DNA from: an uncultured Albidovulum sp.
GTDB lineage: Bacteria > Pseudomonadota > Alphaproteobacteria > Rhodobacterales > Rhodobacteraceae
DNA: 64,000 bases
Direction of reading: 5' to 3'
NCBI GenBank assembly: GCA_913064775.1
Contig: CAJYAD010000003.1
Coordinates: 124,001-188,000, forward strand
Below are positions 45,187-53,802 of this stretch, piece after piece; position 1 is the stretch's first letter; the number at the start of each line of letters is the position of its first letter. The notes under the pieces are model-generated. The model saw only the letters and a program-made list of their open reading frames with translations, searched no databases and had not been told where the DNA came from. The position numbers and the translations under genes were made by a program.

Positions 45187-45998
45187 TTGCGGCGCAGCCT
45201 CGGGTCCAGAAGGTCGCGCAGCCCGTCGCCGATCAGGTTGAGGCCCAGCACGGTGGCGACGATGGCAAGGCCGGGGAATACGGCCAGCAACGGCGCGGTG
45301 TAGATCATCGTCTGGCTGTCGGCCAGCATCTTGCCCCAGCTTGGGATCGGCGGCTGCGCGCCAAGGCCGACATAGCTAAGCCCGGCCTCGGCCAGGATCC
45401 CCAGGCTGAACTGGATCGTGCCCTGCACGATCAGAAGGTTCGCGATATTGGGCAGCACATGCTCGGCCGAGATCCGCGCCGCACCCTTGCCCGCCACCTG
45501 TGCCGCGCGGATGTAATCCAGCGTCCAGAGGGACAGCGCCCCGCCCCGGGTGACGCGGGCGAAGACCGGGATGTTGAAGATGCCGATCGCAAGGATCGCG
45601 TTGAAGGCGCCGGGGCCGAGGATCGCGGTGATCAGGATGGCGATCACCAGACTGGGGAAGGCAAAGACCAGATCATTGCCGCGCATGATCACCTCATCCA
45701 CCAGACTGCCACGCCGCGCCGCCGCCCACAGGCCCAGCGGCACGCCCCCCGCGATGCCGATCCCCATCGCCACCAGCGCCACCGCGATAGAGGTCCGCCC
45801 CCCCACCATCAGCTGCGAAAGCACATCGCGGCCATAGGTGTCGGTGCCCAGCCAATGCGCCGGGCCGGGCGGGGTCAGCTTCGCGGCGATGTCCATTGCG
45901 GCCACCGGATAGGGCGTCCAGACGAACGACAGCAGCGCAAGCCCCAGGAAGAAGGCGGTCAGCGCGGCGCCCAGGATCAGCGTCAGCGGCAGCCTCAT
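45183..45998 (-). CDS. oligopeptide ABC transporter permease (DppC type)
   Basis: A 271-residue permease starting at the ATG at 45998 (MRLPLTLILGAALTAFFLGLALLSF), overlapping the DppB-type stop as ATGA. Typical parts: AHWLGTDTYGRDVLSQLMVGGRTSIAVAL, EVIMRGNDLVFAFPSLVIAI, the EAA loop LDYIRAAQVAGKGAARISAEHVLPN and LNLIGDGLRDLLDPRLR at the end. Partners are the DppB-type permease and the double ATPase. Confidence 0.93.
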
Positions 45999-46942
45999 AC
46001 GCGGCTCCTCAGCCGCGGGTCGACAGCGGCATAGGCCAGATCGGTGAGGAAATTCACCACGATCACCGCCGCGACCAGCAGCATCACCACCGATTGCACG
46101 ACGATCAGGTCGCGCTGGGTGATTGCCTGGAAGATCAGCCGCCCGAGGCCGGGCAGGTAGAACACGTTCTCGATGATGATCGCGCCGGCCAACAGGAACG
46201 AGAACTGCAGCCCCAGGATCGTCAGCACCGGGATCAGCGCGTTGCGCACCGCGTGGCGGCGGATCGCCTGGCCCTGCGTCAGCCCCTTGGCGCGGGCGGT
46301 GCGCAGGTAATCCTGATGCAGCGCCTCGATCAGCGACGAGCGCATGACGCGGGCCAGGATCGACGCCTGCGGCAGCGCCAGCGCGATCGCCGGCAGGGTC
46401 AACGCCTTGATATTGGGCCAAATCCCCGCCGACCAGCCGGGAAAGCCGCCCGAGGACACCCAGCGTAGCTGCACCGCGAAGACCAGCACCAGAAGCATCG
46501 CGAACCAGAAGTTCGGCACCGCGATGCCCAACTGCGTCACCCCCATCACGGTCACATCCGTGGCCCTGCCGCGGCGTGAGGCGGCGATGATGCCGGCGGG
46601 CAGCGCGATCGTCACGGTCAGCACCATCGCGTAGATGGTCAGCGGCACCGAGACCTGCGCGCGCTGCGCGATCAGGTCCGCGACCGGCGTGCGATAGGTG
46701 TAGGAAATGCCGAAATCGCCATGCAGCATGCCCAGGATCCAATGCAGGTAGCGGATCGGCACCGGGCCGGTCAGGCCCAGCTGTTCGCGCAGCGCGGCGA
46801 CGGTGTCGGGGCTGGCGTTCAGCCCCAGCATGAAGCTGGCCGGATCGCCCGGCAGCACCTGCAGCACGGCGAAGATCACCATGCTTGCCAGGCAGAGGCT
46901 CAGCGCCAGCGAGATCAGCCGAGAGATCAGGTAGCGCAGCAT
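45995..46942 (-). CDS. oligopeptide ABC transporter permease (DppB type)
   Basis: A 315-residue permease starting at the ATG at 46942 (MLRYLISRLISLALSLCLASMV), with AAGGGG six bases upstream. Family parts: VLPGDPASFMLGLNASPDTVAALREQLGL, WILGMLHGDFGISYTYRTPV, the EAA loop QDYLRTARAKGLTQGQAIRRHAVRNA and FYLPGLGRLIFQAITQRD. It is the first gene of the seven-gene operon. No substrate-binding protein gene is present on either side, so that component must be encoded elsewhere. Confidence 0.93.
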   Translation of the reverse strand: MLRYLISRLISLALSLCLASMVIFAVLQVLPGDPASFMLGLNASPDTVAALREQLGLTGPVPIRYLHWILGMLHGDFGISYTYRTPVADLIAQRAQVSVPLTIYAMVLTVTIALPAGIIAASRRGRATDVTVMGVTQLGIAVPNFWFAMLLVLVFAVQLRWVSSGGFPGWSAGIWPNIKALTLPAIALALPQASILARVMRSSLIEALHQDYLRTARAKGLTQGQAIRRHAVRNALIPVLTILGLQFSFLLAGAIIIENVFYLPGLGRLIFQAITQRDLIVVQSVVMLLVAAVIVVNFLTDLAYAAVDPRLRSRV

Positions 46943-46994
46943 CGACAGCCCCTTGGTCGGCGCGAGCCTAAGCGGAGGCGCGGAGAGGGTAAAG

Positions 46995-47021
46995 AGGGCG
47001 TATTTGGAGAACAATGAAAGG
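46995..47021 (+). repeat. dispersed repeat copy between recR and the peptide operon
   Basis: GGGCGTATTTGGAGAACAATGAAAGG on the plus strand, core only. Both neighbours (recR and the DppB-type gene) are on the minus strand, so this copy runs against transcription, an exception to the usual arrangement. Confidence 0.7.
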
Positions 47022-47069
47022 CATGGGGCGCGTCCGGCCCTTCGGCGCGGGGCGCGGCCAGGGTGTGGG

Positions 47070-47669
47070 TCAGAACCGCTTGCGGGCGCGCAGCGCGGCG
47101 CCGATGGTGCCGTCGTCGAGGTAGTCCAGCTCTCCGCCGATCGGGACGCCCTGGGCGAGGCTGGTCACCTGCACCCCGGCAGGTTCCAGCGCCTCGGCGA
47201 TGTAATGCGCCGTGGTCTGGCCGTCGACGGTGGCGTTCAGCGCCAGGATCACCTCGGCGATGCCCTCATCGGCGATCCGCGCGACCAGTTGCGGGATGCG
47301 CAGCTCTTCCGGCCCCACGGCATCGAGCGCCGAAAGCGTGCCGCCCAGAACGTGATAGCGGCCCTTGAAGGCGCCGCCGCGTTCCATCGCCCAAAGGTCG
47401 GCGACATCCTCGACCACGCAGATCTCGCCGGTCGCGCGCTTTTGCGAGGTGCAGATCGGGCACAGATCGTCAGTGCCAATATTGCCGCAGCGGCTGCAAT
47501 TGCGCACGCTGCGCGCGACCTCGGCCAGCGCCGCCGCCAGGGGCGCCATCAGCACCTCGCGCTTGCCGATCAGATGCAGCACCGCGCGCCGGGCCGAGCG
47601 CGGCCCGAGCCCCGGCAACCGCGCCATCATGTCGATCAGCGCCTCGATCTGCGGCGGGATGTCGGCCAT
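47070..47669 (-). CDS. recR: recombination mediator protein RecR
   Basis: DNA-binding ring-forming protein of the RecFOR repair pathway, 199 residues (normal length). Start ATG at 47669 ([29 protein letters not shown] with the N-terminal HhH). Zinc finger [16 protein letters not shown] near 58-73, Toprim domain with [41 protein letters not shown], and the C-terminal Walker-B-like region. Forms the classic dnaX-ybaB-recR cluster with the two genes upstream. Confidence 0.97.
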   Translation of the reverse strand: MADIPPQIEALIDMMARLPGLGPRSARRAVLHLIGKREVLMAPLAAALAEVARSVRNCSRCGNIGTDDLCPICTSQKRATGEICVVEDVADLWAMERGGAFKGRYHVLGGTLSALDAVGPEELRIPQLVARIADEGIAEVILALNATVDGQTTAHYIAEALEPAGVQVTSLAQGVPIGGELDYLDDGTIGAALRARKRF

Positions 47670-47672
47670 GGC

Positions 47673-48017
47673 CTAGAACGGCAGCTTGAAATCGGCCGGC
47701 AGGCCCATGTCGCCGGTCAGCCGCTGCATTTCGGATTGGTACTTCTCGGTCGCCTTCTTCTGCGCGTCCTTGATCGCGGCCAGGATCAGATCCTCGGCCA
47801 CCTCCTTCTCGGACGGCACGAAGATCGAGGGGTCGATGTCGATCCCGGTCAATTCGCCCTTCGCCGTGGCCCGCGCCTTCACCAGCCCGGCACCGGATTC
47901 GCCCACCACGACCGTGCCTTCCATCTGCTGGTTCAGCTCTTCCATCTTGGCCTGCATCTCCTGCGCGGCCTTCATCATCTTGGTCATGTCGCCAAGACCG
48001 CCCATTCCCTTGAACAT
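47673..48017 (-). CDS. YbaB/EbfC nucleoid-associated protein
   Basis: A 114-residue DNA-binding protein that forms a tweezer-like dimer on DNA. Start ATG at 48017 (MFKGMGGLGDMTKMMKAAQEMQAKM), seven bases after GGAG. Typical: the N-terminal helix with KMMKAAQEMQAKMEELNQQMEG, then TVVVGESGAGLVKARATAKGELTGIDIDPSIF. It stops three bases before the recR start and follows dnaX by about 65 bases, the standard gene order. Confidence 0.96.
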   Translation of the reverse strand: MFKGMGGLGDMTKMMKAAQEMQAKMEELNQQMEGTVVVGESGAGLVKARATAKGELTGIDIDPSIFVPSEKEVAEDLILAAIKDAQKKATEKYQSEMQRLTGDMGLPADFKLPF

Positions 48018-48082
48018 CGGTGTTCTCCGTTCGCCGTTGGGGTCAAAGATAGGTGCCGCGCGGCGCGGCCACAAGCCAGGCG

Positions 48083-49885
48083 CTAGCCGTCCTCGAAAGG
48101 ATCCCATTCGTCCTCGACCTCGGGCAGCGCGCTTTCGGCGGCTTCCTGGGCCAGCACTTCGGGGGCCCGGATCTCGGTAATCTTGGCGTCCGGGAAAGCC
48201 GCGAAGATCGCCTGCACAAGCGGGTTCTCGGCCTGAAGCTTGGCGCGCTGCTCGGTCAGGTGGGCATCGCGCGCCTCGGCAATCGTCGGCGCGCCGCCAG
48301 AGGAGACCACCGACACCCCCCAGCGCTGATGGGTCCAGCCCTGCAACCGGCCGGCCAGCCGCGCGGCCAGATCGGCGGGCGCGCTTGGGGCGGGCTCAAA
48401 CTCAATCCGGCCGGGGGAATAGCGCGCCAGACGCAGGCCGGTCTCGACCTCGACCAGCAGCTTGACGTCGCGCATGGTGCGGATCAGCTCGACCACATGG
48501 TCGAAGCTGGGAAAGCGTGCGCCCAGCGCCTCGGGCACCTCGGCGGGCGCCGCCTGCATCGCGGGACCACGGGAAGGCGCCATCGCCGGGCCGCGCATCG
48601 GTGCATGAACCATGCCCCCGGCCCCCGGCCCGCCGCCGGCCGGGCGCGCGCCACCGCCGCCAGCGCCGTTGCCGCCGCCTGCGCCACCAGCGGGCCCCGC
48701 CGGCGGGCGCGGCGCGTTTTGCAGGCGCTTCACCAGATCCTCGGGCGCCGGCAGATCGGCGACATGGGTCAGCCGGATCACCGCCATCTCGGCGGCCATC
48801 ATCGCGTTCGGCGCCTGCGCCACCTCTTCGAGCGCCTTCAGCAGCATCTGCCACATCCGCGTCAGCGCCCGCATCGGCAGCGCCGCCGCCATCTGCGCCC
48901 CGCGCGCGCGCTCATCGGGCGAGACGGTCGGATCCTCGGCCGCCTCGGGGGTGATCTTGAGGACGCTCAGCCAATGGGTGATCTCGGCCAGATCGCGCAG
49001 CACCGCCATCGGATCGGCGCCATCGGCATATTGCGAGGACAGCTCTGCCAGCGCCGCCGCCGCATCGCCCTTCATCACCATGTCGAAAAGATCGAGCACC
49101 CTGCCCCGGTCGGCAAGGCCCAGCATGGCGCGCACCTGTTCGGCGGTGGTCTCGCCCGCGCCGTGGCTGATCGCCTGATCCAGAAGCGAGGTCGCGTCGC
49201 GCGCCGAGCCTTCGGCCGCGCGGGTGATCAGCGCCAGCGCGTCCTCGGCGATCTCGGCGCCCTCGGACCCGGCGATGCGGCGCAGCAGGCCCAGCATCTG
49301 CTCGGGCTCGATCCGGCGCAGATCAAACCGCTGGCAGCGCGACAGCACCGTCACCGGCACCTTGCGGATCTCGGTGGTGGCAAAGATGAATTTCACATGC
49401 GCGGGGGGTTCCTCCAGCGTCTTGAGCAACGCGTTGAACGCGCTGGTCGAGAGCATGTGAACCTCATCGATGATGTAGATCTTGTAGCGCGCCGAGGCCG
49501 CCCGGTAATGCACCGAGTCGATGATCTCGCGGATGTCGCCCACGCCGGTGCGCGAGGCCGCGTCCATTTCCATCACGTCGACATGGCGGCCTTCCATGAT
49601 CGCGCGGCAGGGCTCACACGCGCCGCAGGGTTCGGTCGTGGGGCCGCCCTGGCCGTCGGGGCCGATGCAGTTCAGCCCCTTGGCGATGATCCGCGCGGTG
49701 GTGGTCTTTCCGGTGCCGCGGATGCCGGTCATGATGAAGGCCTGCGCGATCCGGTCGGCGGCGAAGGCATTCTTCAGGGTGCGCACCATCGCGTCCTGCC
49801 CGACAAGATCGGCGAAGGTCTCGGGCCGGTATTTCCGGGCGAGAACCTGATATTTCGGGGCGGCGGTCTCGGGGGTGTCGCTCAT
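48083..49885 (-). CDS. dnaX: DNA polymerase III subunit gamma/tau
   Basis: Clamp-loader ATPase, 600 residues from the ATG at 49885 (MSDTPETAAPKYQVLARKYRP). Walker A TGIRGTGKTT near 50, zinc-binding cysteines CIGPDGQGGPTTEPCGACEPC near 75-92, DEVHMLSTSAFNALLKTLEEPP (Walker B and sensor region), SRCQRFDLRRI. A glycine-proline-alanine linker (about 405-440) separates the clamp-loader part from the tau-specific C-terminal domain, which ends in an acidic tail (ALPEVEDEWDPFEDG). I saw no obvious slippery heptamer for making gamma by frameshift. The ribosome binding site is weak. Confidence 0.96.
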   Translation of the reverse strand: MSDTPETAAPKYQVLARKYRPETFADLVGQDAMVRTLKNAFAADRIAQAFIMTGIRGTGKTTTARIIAKGLNCIGPDGQGGPTTEPCGACEPCRAIMEGRHVDVMEMDAASRTGVGDIREIIDSVHYRAASARYKIYIIDEVHMLSTSAFNALLKTLEEPPAHVKFIFATTEIRKVPVTVLSRCQRFDLRRIEPEQMLGLLRRIAGSEGAEIAEDALALITRAAEGSARDATSLLDQAISHGAGETTAEQVRAMLGLADRGRVLDLFDMVMKGDAAAALAELSSQYADGADPMAVLRDLAEITHWLSVLKITPEAAEDPTVSPDERARGAQMAAALPMRALTRMWQMLLKALEEVAQAPNAMMAAEMAVIRLTHVADLPAPEDLVKRLQNAPRPPAGPAGGAGGGNGAGGGGARPAGGGPGAGGMVHAPMRGPAMAPSRGPAMQAAPAEVPEALGARFPSFDHVVELIRTMRDVKLLVEVETGLRLARYSPGRIEFEPAPSAPADLAARLAGRLQGWTHQRWGVSVVSSGGAPTIAEARDAHLTEQRAKLQAENPLVQAIFAAFPDAKITEIRAPEVLAQEAAESALPEVEDEWDPFEDG

Positions 49886-49982
49886 GCGGAGGGGGCGGGC
49901 CTTGGCTGGATTCGGATCGGGCCCCAGACTAGGGTGCGGCCGGGGCGGCGTCCAGCGCGGTGCGGCCAGGAGGCAGGGGAAG

Positions 49983-50465
49983 ATGATGGAATACGAGATC
50001 GCCGAGATCGGCCTGGGCGCGGGTGCCATCGGGATCGGCGCGCTGCCGGGTCTGGGCGGCGACTACCGCGCCGACCTGAAGGCGATTCTGGCGTGGCGCC
50101 CGGGCATGGTGCTAAGCCTCGCCACCCAGATCGAGGCCGAACGCGCCGGCGCAGGCCGGCTTTCGGCCGATCTGGGCGCGCAGCAGATCCCGTGGCGGCG
50201 CTTCGCGATCACCGATTACGGCGCCCCCGATGCGATGAGCCAAGAGCTGTGGCCAATGCAGTCGGGTGGTCTGCTGGCGGCGCTGGGGCGCGGCGGGCGA
50301 TTGTTCATCCATTGCCGCGCCGGCTGCGGGCGCTCGGGCATGGTGGCGCTGCGCCTGATGGTCGAGGCGGGCGAGGACCCCGATGCTGCGCTGACGCGGC
50401 TGCGCGCGGCGCGGCCCTGCGCGGTCGAGACGGCGGCGCAGATGGCCTGGGCAATTGAGGGCTGA
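49983..50465 (+). CDS. dual-specificity/tyrosine phosphatase-like protein
   Basis: A 160-residue protein with a cysteine phosphatase loop: FIHCRAGCGRSG, giving Cys111-x5-Arg117 followed by Ser. The general-acid candidate is Asp in AITDYGAPD near 78. Two adjacent ATGs (49983 and 49986) are possible after AGGGGAAG. Such short alphaproteobacterial proteins act on phosphotyrosine or other phosphoesters; the substrate is unknown. It is the first of three plus-strand genes, followed by a small membrane protein and a DUF1989 protein with 4- and 7-base gaps. Divergent from dnaX. Confidence 0.86.
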   Translation: MMEYEIAEIGLGAGAIGIGALPGLGGDYRADLKAILAWRPGMVLSLATQIEAERAGAGRLSADLGAQQIPWRRFAITDYGAPDAMSQELWPMQSGGLLAALGRGGRLFIHCRAGCGRSGMVALRLMVEAGEDPDAALTRLRAARPCAVETAAQMAWAIEG

Positions 50466-50469
50466 ACCG

Positions 50470-50688
50470 ATGGCACTTTTCCCGATCGTCATCCTCCTTG
50501 TCCTTGCCGCCATGTGGTGGATGCGGCGCCATTCCACCCTGACCCGCGATTGCCGCTGGCGCGCCGAACTGGACCGCCCTGCCCCGCCGGGACAGGTGCA
50601 TTTCCGTTGCGCCGCCTGCGGCGCCGAGACAGATTGCCGGCAGGGCCGCGCCCCGAACGACTGCCTGCGCCCCCAAGTCACCAGATGA
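50470..50688 (+). CDS. small membrane protein with zinc-ribbon-like cysteines
   Basis: A 72-residue protein starting at the ATG at 50470. One N-terminal membrane helix (LFPIVILLVLAAMWWM) is followed by basic residues and a cytoplasmic-looking tail with Cys-x-x-Cys spacing: HFRCAACGAETDCRQG. Three or four cysteines could bind zinc. I do not recognise the family. It lies 4 bases after the phosphatase stop, with GAGGGCTG as ribosome binding site, so it is probably cotranscribed. Confidence 0.72.
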   Translation: MALFPIVILLVLAAMWWMRRHSTLTRDCRWRAELDRPAPPGQVHFRCAACGAETDCRQGRAPNDCLRPQVTR

Positions 50689-50695
50689 GGACCGC

Positions 50696-51559
50696 ATGAA
50701 ACCTGCCAGCCCCGACCACCAGCCCCCCGCCGATGCCGATGCCCGCCGCGCCCGCGCCCCGGTGATCTGCTATCCCGTCGGCGGCCTGCCCGCGCCCGAT
50801 CTCGCGCTCTACCGCGCCGCCCGCGAAACCGCGCGAAAGATCGACGAGGTCACGGTGCCCCCGCGCGACGCCCGCAGCTTCGAGGTGCCCGCCGGCGGCT
50901 TCTTCCGCATCACCTGCACCGAAGGATCGCAGGTCGGCGATCTGAACCTGTGGAACGCCGCCGACCTGTCCGAACGCTTCTATTCCGGCAAGACCCGCGC
51001 CCTGCACGGCACGCATCTCTCGACCGGCGATCAGCTGTGGTCCAGCTTCCCCGCGCTGCGGCCGATGGCGACGATCACCCGCGACACGCTGGATTGGTAC
51101 GGCTTCGACAGCTTCGGCGGCGCGGTGCATGACGTGATCGGGACGCGCTGCGATCCCTATACCCACAACCTGCTGCAGGGCGGGCAGTACCACCATTGCT
51201 GCCATTCCAACCTGACCCGCGCGCTGGCCAAGGCCCGCGACCTGCCCCCGGCCAAGGCCGAACCCCATGTCCACGACGTGCTCAATGTCTTCATGTGCAC
51301 CGGCTTCACCCGCGACACCGGCCAGTATTTCATGAAGACCTCGCCCGTCCGCCCCGGCGACTATCTGGAACTCTTCGCCGAGATCGACCTTCTGGGCGCG
51401 CTCTCTGCCTGCCCCGGCGGCGATTGCGGGGCCGAGCATTCCTCGGATTCCGCCGCCTGCCACCCGCTGCGGGTCGAGGTCTTCGCCCCCGCCAAGGACG
51501 CGCTGGCCGGCTGGACCCCGCCGCCGCCGAACGGCTACGACGGCAGCCACGGCCTCTGA
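50696..51559 (+). CDS. DUF1989 (urea carboxylase-associated) family protein
   Basis: A 287-residue protein of the DUF1989 family, whose named members include urea carboxylase-associated proteins and the subunits of carboxyguanidine deiminase. Marks: an N-terminal proline-rich extension of about 30 residues, the core VPAGGFFRITCTEGSQVGDLNLWNA, SSFPALRPMATITRDTLDWYGFDSFGGAVHDVIGTRCDPYTHNLLQGGQYHHCCHSNLTRAL with the cysteine/histidine metal site, and ECPGGD-like LSACPGGDCGAEHSSDSAACHPLRVEVF at the end. No urea or guanidine carboxylase gene is nearby, so its reaction here is open. Seven bases after the small membrane protein gene. Confidence 0.88.
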   Translation: MKPASPDHQPPADADARRARAPVICYPVGGLPAPDLALYRAARETARKIDEVTVPPRDARSFEVPAGGFFRITCTEGSQVGDLNLWNAADLSERFYSGKTRALHGTHLSTGDQLWSSFPALRPMATITRDTLDWYGFDSFGGAVHDVIGTRCDPYTHNLLQGGQYHHCCHSNLTRALAKARDLPPAKAEPHVHDVLNVFMCTGFTRDTGQYFMKTSPVRPGDYLELFAEIDLLGALSACPGGDCGAEHSSDSAACHPLRVEVFAPAKDALAGWTPPPPNGYDGSHGL

Positions 51560-51580
51560 CCGTCCCCGCCACGTATCCGC

Positions 51581-51610
51581 CCTTCATCTTGGCCAAAATA
51601 CTCCCGCCGG
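51581..51610 (-). repeat. dispersed repeat copy after the aldo/keto reductase gene
   Basis: On the minus strand CCGGCGGGAGTATTTTGGCC then AAGATGAAGG. It lies about 30 bases past the stop of the aldo/keto reductase gene, co-directional, in the convergent gap with the DUF1989 gene. The hairpin part is reduced to a CCTCCGGCGG run. Confidence 0.75.
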
Positions 51611-51640
51611 AGGCGATCGGCCCGGCAAGGAACGGCGGAT

Positions 51641-52624
51641 CTAGCAGTAGCGCTCGGCCGCCAGCATCTGCCCGTCGCTGTAGCGATCACCATGGGCAAA
51701 GCCCGCAGGCAGCAGCCGCGCGATCTCGGCCCGGTCGACCTCGGTCAGCGCGATCTCAGAGGCCCCGGCCCATTCGGCCAGATGCGCGGCGGTACGGGTG
51801 CCGGGGATCGGGATCAGGTGGTCGGCCCGGTCCAGCACCCAGGCTAGCGCCGCGGCGCTGACGCTCCAGCCCCGGTCATGGGCGAAATCCTTGAACTGCT
51901 GGATCGCGGCGGTGTTGTAGCCGAAGTTCGGTTCCTGAAAGCGCGGATTGGTGCGGCGGAAATCACGCTCGGCCATCTTGGCGGGGTCGGGAAAATGCTC
52001 ACCAAACATACCGCGCGCCAGCGGCGAGAACGGCACGAAGGCCACGCCCAGCTCGGCGCAGGTGTCGACCAGCCCCAGCTCTGGCTGGCGCGACCAAAGC
52101 GAATATTCGTTCTGCACCGCCATGCAGGGATGCACCGCATGGGCGCGGCGCAGGGTGCCGGGGGCGATCTCGGACAGACCGTAGCCGCCGATCTTGCCCT
52201 CATCGATGAAGCGTTTCAGGGTGCCCACAACCTCTTCGATCGGGCGCTCGGCCTCGCGGCGGTGGATATAGTAGAGATCCACAAGGTCGCGGCCCAGCCG
52301 GCGCAGGGATTTTTCCAGCTCCTCGCGCAGATGGGCCTCGGAATTGTCGAAGCTGCGCGGCGGGCCGGGAACGATGCCGGCCTTGGTGGCGATCACCGCG
52401 TCCTTGCCGCGGGTCCGGCGCCAGGTGCCGATCACCTGCTCGGACAATCCCATCCCGTAGAGGTTCGAGGTATCGAGGAAGGTGATCCCCGCCTCATGGG
52501 CCGCATCGAGACAGCGCAGGCTGGTGTCCTCGTCGGTGGGGCCGAAGAAGCCTGCGAAGCTCATGCATCCCAACCCGATCGCCGAAACCATGGGGCCACC
52601 CGCCCCCAACTGGCGCTGCTTCAT
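51641..52624 (-). CDS. aldo/keto reductase (YajO/PLR-1-like)
   Basis: A 327-residue (beta/alpha)8 NADPH-dependent oxidoreductase from the ATG at 52624 (MKQRQLGAGGPMVSAIGLGCMSF). Catalytic tetrad: Asp in TFLDTSNLYG, Tyr in the same motif, Lys in VIATKAGIV, His in LYYIHRREAE. NADPH site residues appear in IPIPGTRTAAHLAEWAGA. The substrate is not evident. AAGGACG stands in front as ribosome binding site. It is separated by about 320 bases from the next ABC operon. Confidence 0.93.
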   Translation of the reverse strand: MKQRQLGAGGPMVSAIGLGCMSFAGFFGPTDEDTSLRCLDAAHEAGITFLDTSNLYGMGLSEQVIGTWRRTRGKDAVIATKAGIVPGPPRSFDNSEAHLREELEKSLRRLGRDLVDLYYIHRREAERPIEEVVGTLKRFIDEGKIGGYGLSEIAPGTLRRAHAVHPCMAVQNEYSLWSRQPELGLVDTCAELGVAFVPFSPLARGMFGEHFPDPAKMAERDFRRTNPRFQEPNFGYNTAAIQQFKDFAHDRGWSVSAAALAWVLDRADHLIPIPGTRTAAHLAEWAGASEIALTEVDRAEIARLLPAGFAHGDRYSDGQMLAAERYC

Positions 52625-52941
52625 CTTTGCGTCCTTCCCTGTAATCCGCTCGCGATTTTGGCGAAGAATGGCCCGATCTGCCCCGAGGTCAAGACCTGTG
52701 CCAACACGATACCCGGCGCACCCGACGCTTGCGATCGCGGCATCGCGGCGCGGGCCGGGAACCGATTCTGGCACCGCGTCCGCGAACCCCGCCCAATTCG
52801 CACCTTTCCGTTCCCGCGACAGGCCCGGAGGGGCGCGGCAGGGATCGCGCGGAAACTGCCCCCCGAAGGATCCGCTCCGCGCACGAAAAAGGGGCCCCGG
52901 CGGGGGCCCCCTCTGTCTTCTCGGTCGTCGCGCCCGCGCGA
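52625..52941. other. 317-bp gap, no gene supported, holds a terminator
   Basis: This stretch between the aldo/keto reductase start and the ABC permease stop is GC-rich. It holds the terminator at 52886-52913 and presumably the reductase promoter, for which I see no convincing -35/-10 pair. No gene was supported. Confidence 0.6.
52886..52913 (-). terminator. Rho-independent terminator of the polyamine-type ABC operon
   Basis: On the minus strand a self-complementary GGGGCCCCCGCCGGGGCCCC (52910-52891) is followed by TTTTT. It lies about 30 bases past the stop of the last permease gene. Confidence 0.88.
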
Positions 52942-53802
52942 TTACTGCGGGCTGAGGCCGCGCAACTTCTCGGACCGGCGACGGATCAGTTCCATACTGC
53001 CCAGCAGCACCACGGCCAGCAACAGGATCATCGACGCCACCGCCAGGATCGTTGGATCGATCGTGTAGCGCAGGTTGGTCCACATCTGCAGTGGCAAGGT
53101 CGTCTGGTCAGGTCCGGCGATGAACAGCACGATCACCACCTCGTCGAAGGAGGTCATGAACGCGAACAGCGCGCCCGAGACGATCCCCGGCAGCACCAGC
53201 GGCATCACCACCTTGAAGAACGCGACCCTGGGCGTCGCCCCGAGGCTGAGCGCCGCGCGGAAGAATTGCGGCTCCAGCCCCTCAAGCGTCGCGGTGACGG
53301 TGATCACCACGAAGGGGGTGCCCAGGATCGCATGGGCGATGATCACGCCGACATAGCTGTCGACGATATGCAGGTAGGAGAAGTAGAAGAACAACGCCGT
53401 CGCCGTGATGATCAACGGCACGATCATCGGCAGCACCAGAAGCGCGGTGATGGTGGTCTTGAACGGCATGTTCGGCCGCGTCAGACCCAGCGCCGCCAGC
53501 GTGCCCAGCGTGGTGGCAATCAACGTCGCGATCGGGGCGATGATGAAGCTGTTCTTCAGCGCCATCAGCCATTGCGAATTGGTAAAGAACGTCTCGTACC
53601 ATTTCAGCGAATAGGCCGAGGGCTGGAATTCCAGCATGCCCTTGGTGAAGGTGAAATACGGCGTCGCGTTGAACGACAGCGGTACGATCACCACCAGCGG
53701 CACGACCAGGAAGAACAGCACCACCAGCCCGTAGAAGCGGAAGACATAGAACCATCCGCGTTCCGCCGGGCTGAGGTAACCGGGAAGCTTCTTGGGCTTC
53801 AT
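52942..53802 (-). CDS. polyamine-type ABC transporter permease (PotC-like)
   Basis: A 286-residue inner-membrane permease. About six membrane segments, starting with FYGLVVLFFLVVPLVVIVPLSF. The binding-protein-dependent EAA loop is FFRAALSLGATPRVAFFKVVMPLVLPGIVSG near 200-230. Belongs to the spermidine/putrescine group (PotC). It starts with an ATGA overlap on the preceding permease gene and is the last gene of the operon before the terminator. Confidence 0.92.
   Translation of the reverse strand: MKPKKLPGYLSPAERGWFYVFRFYGLVVLFFLVVPLVVIVPLSFNATPYFTFTKGMLEFQPSAYSLKWYETFFTNSQWLMALKNSFIIAPIATLIATTLGTLAALGLTRPNMPFKTTITALLVLPMIVPLIITATALFFYFSYLHIVDSYVGVIIAHAILGTPFVVITVTATLEGLEPQFFRAALSLGATPRVAFFKVVMPLVLPGIVSGALFAFMTSFDEVVIVLFIAGPDQTTLPLQMWTNLRYTIDPTILAVASMILLLAVVLLGSMELIRRRSEKLRGLSPQ

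Noticed and set aside
48083-49885. Programmed frameshift in dnaX to make the gamma form
   Set aside because: I saw no A-rich slippery heptamer with a following hairpin at the expected place; the Gly/Pro-rich linker is GC-rich throughout.
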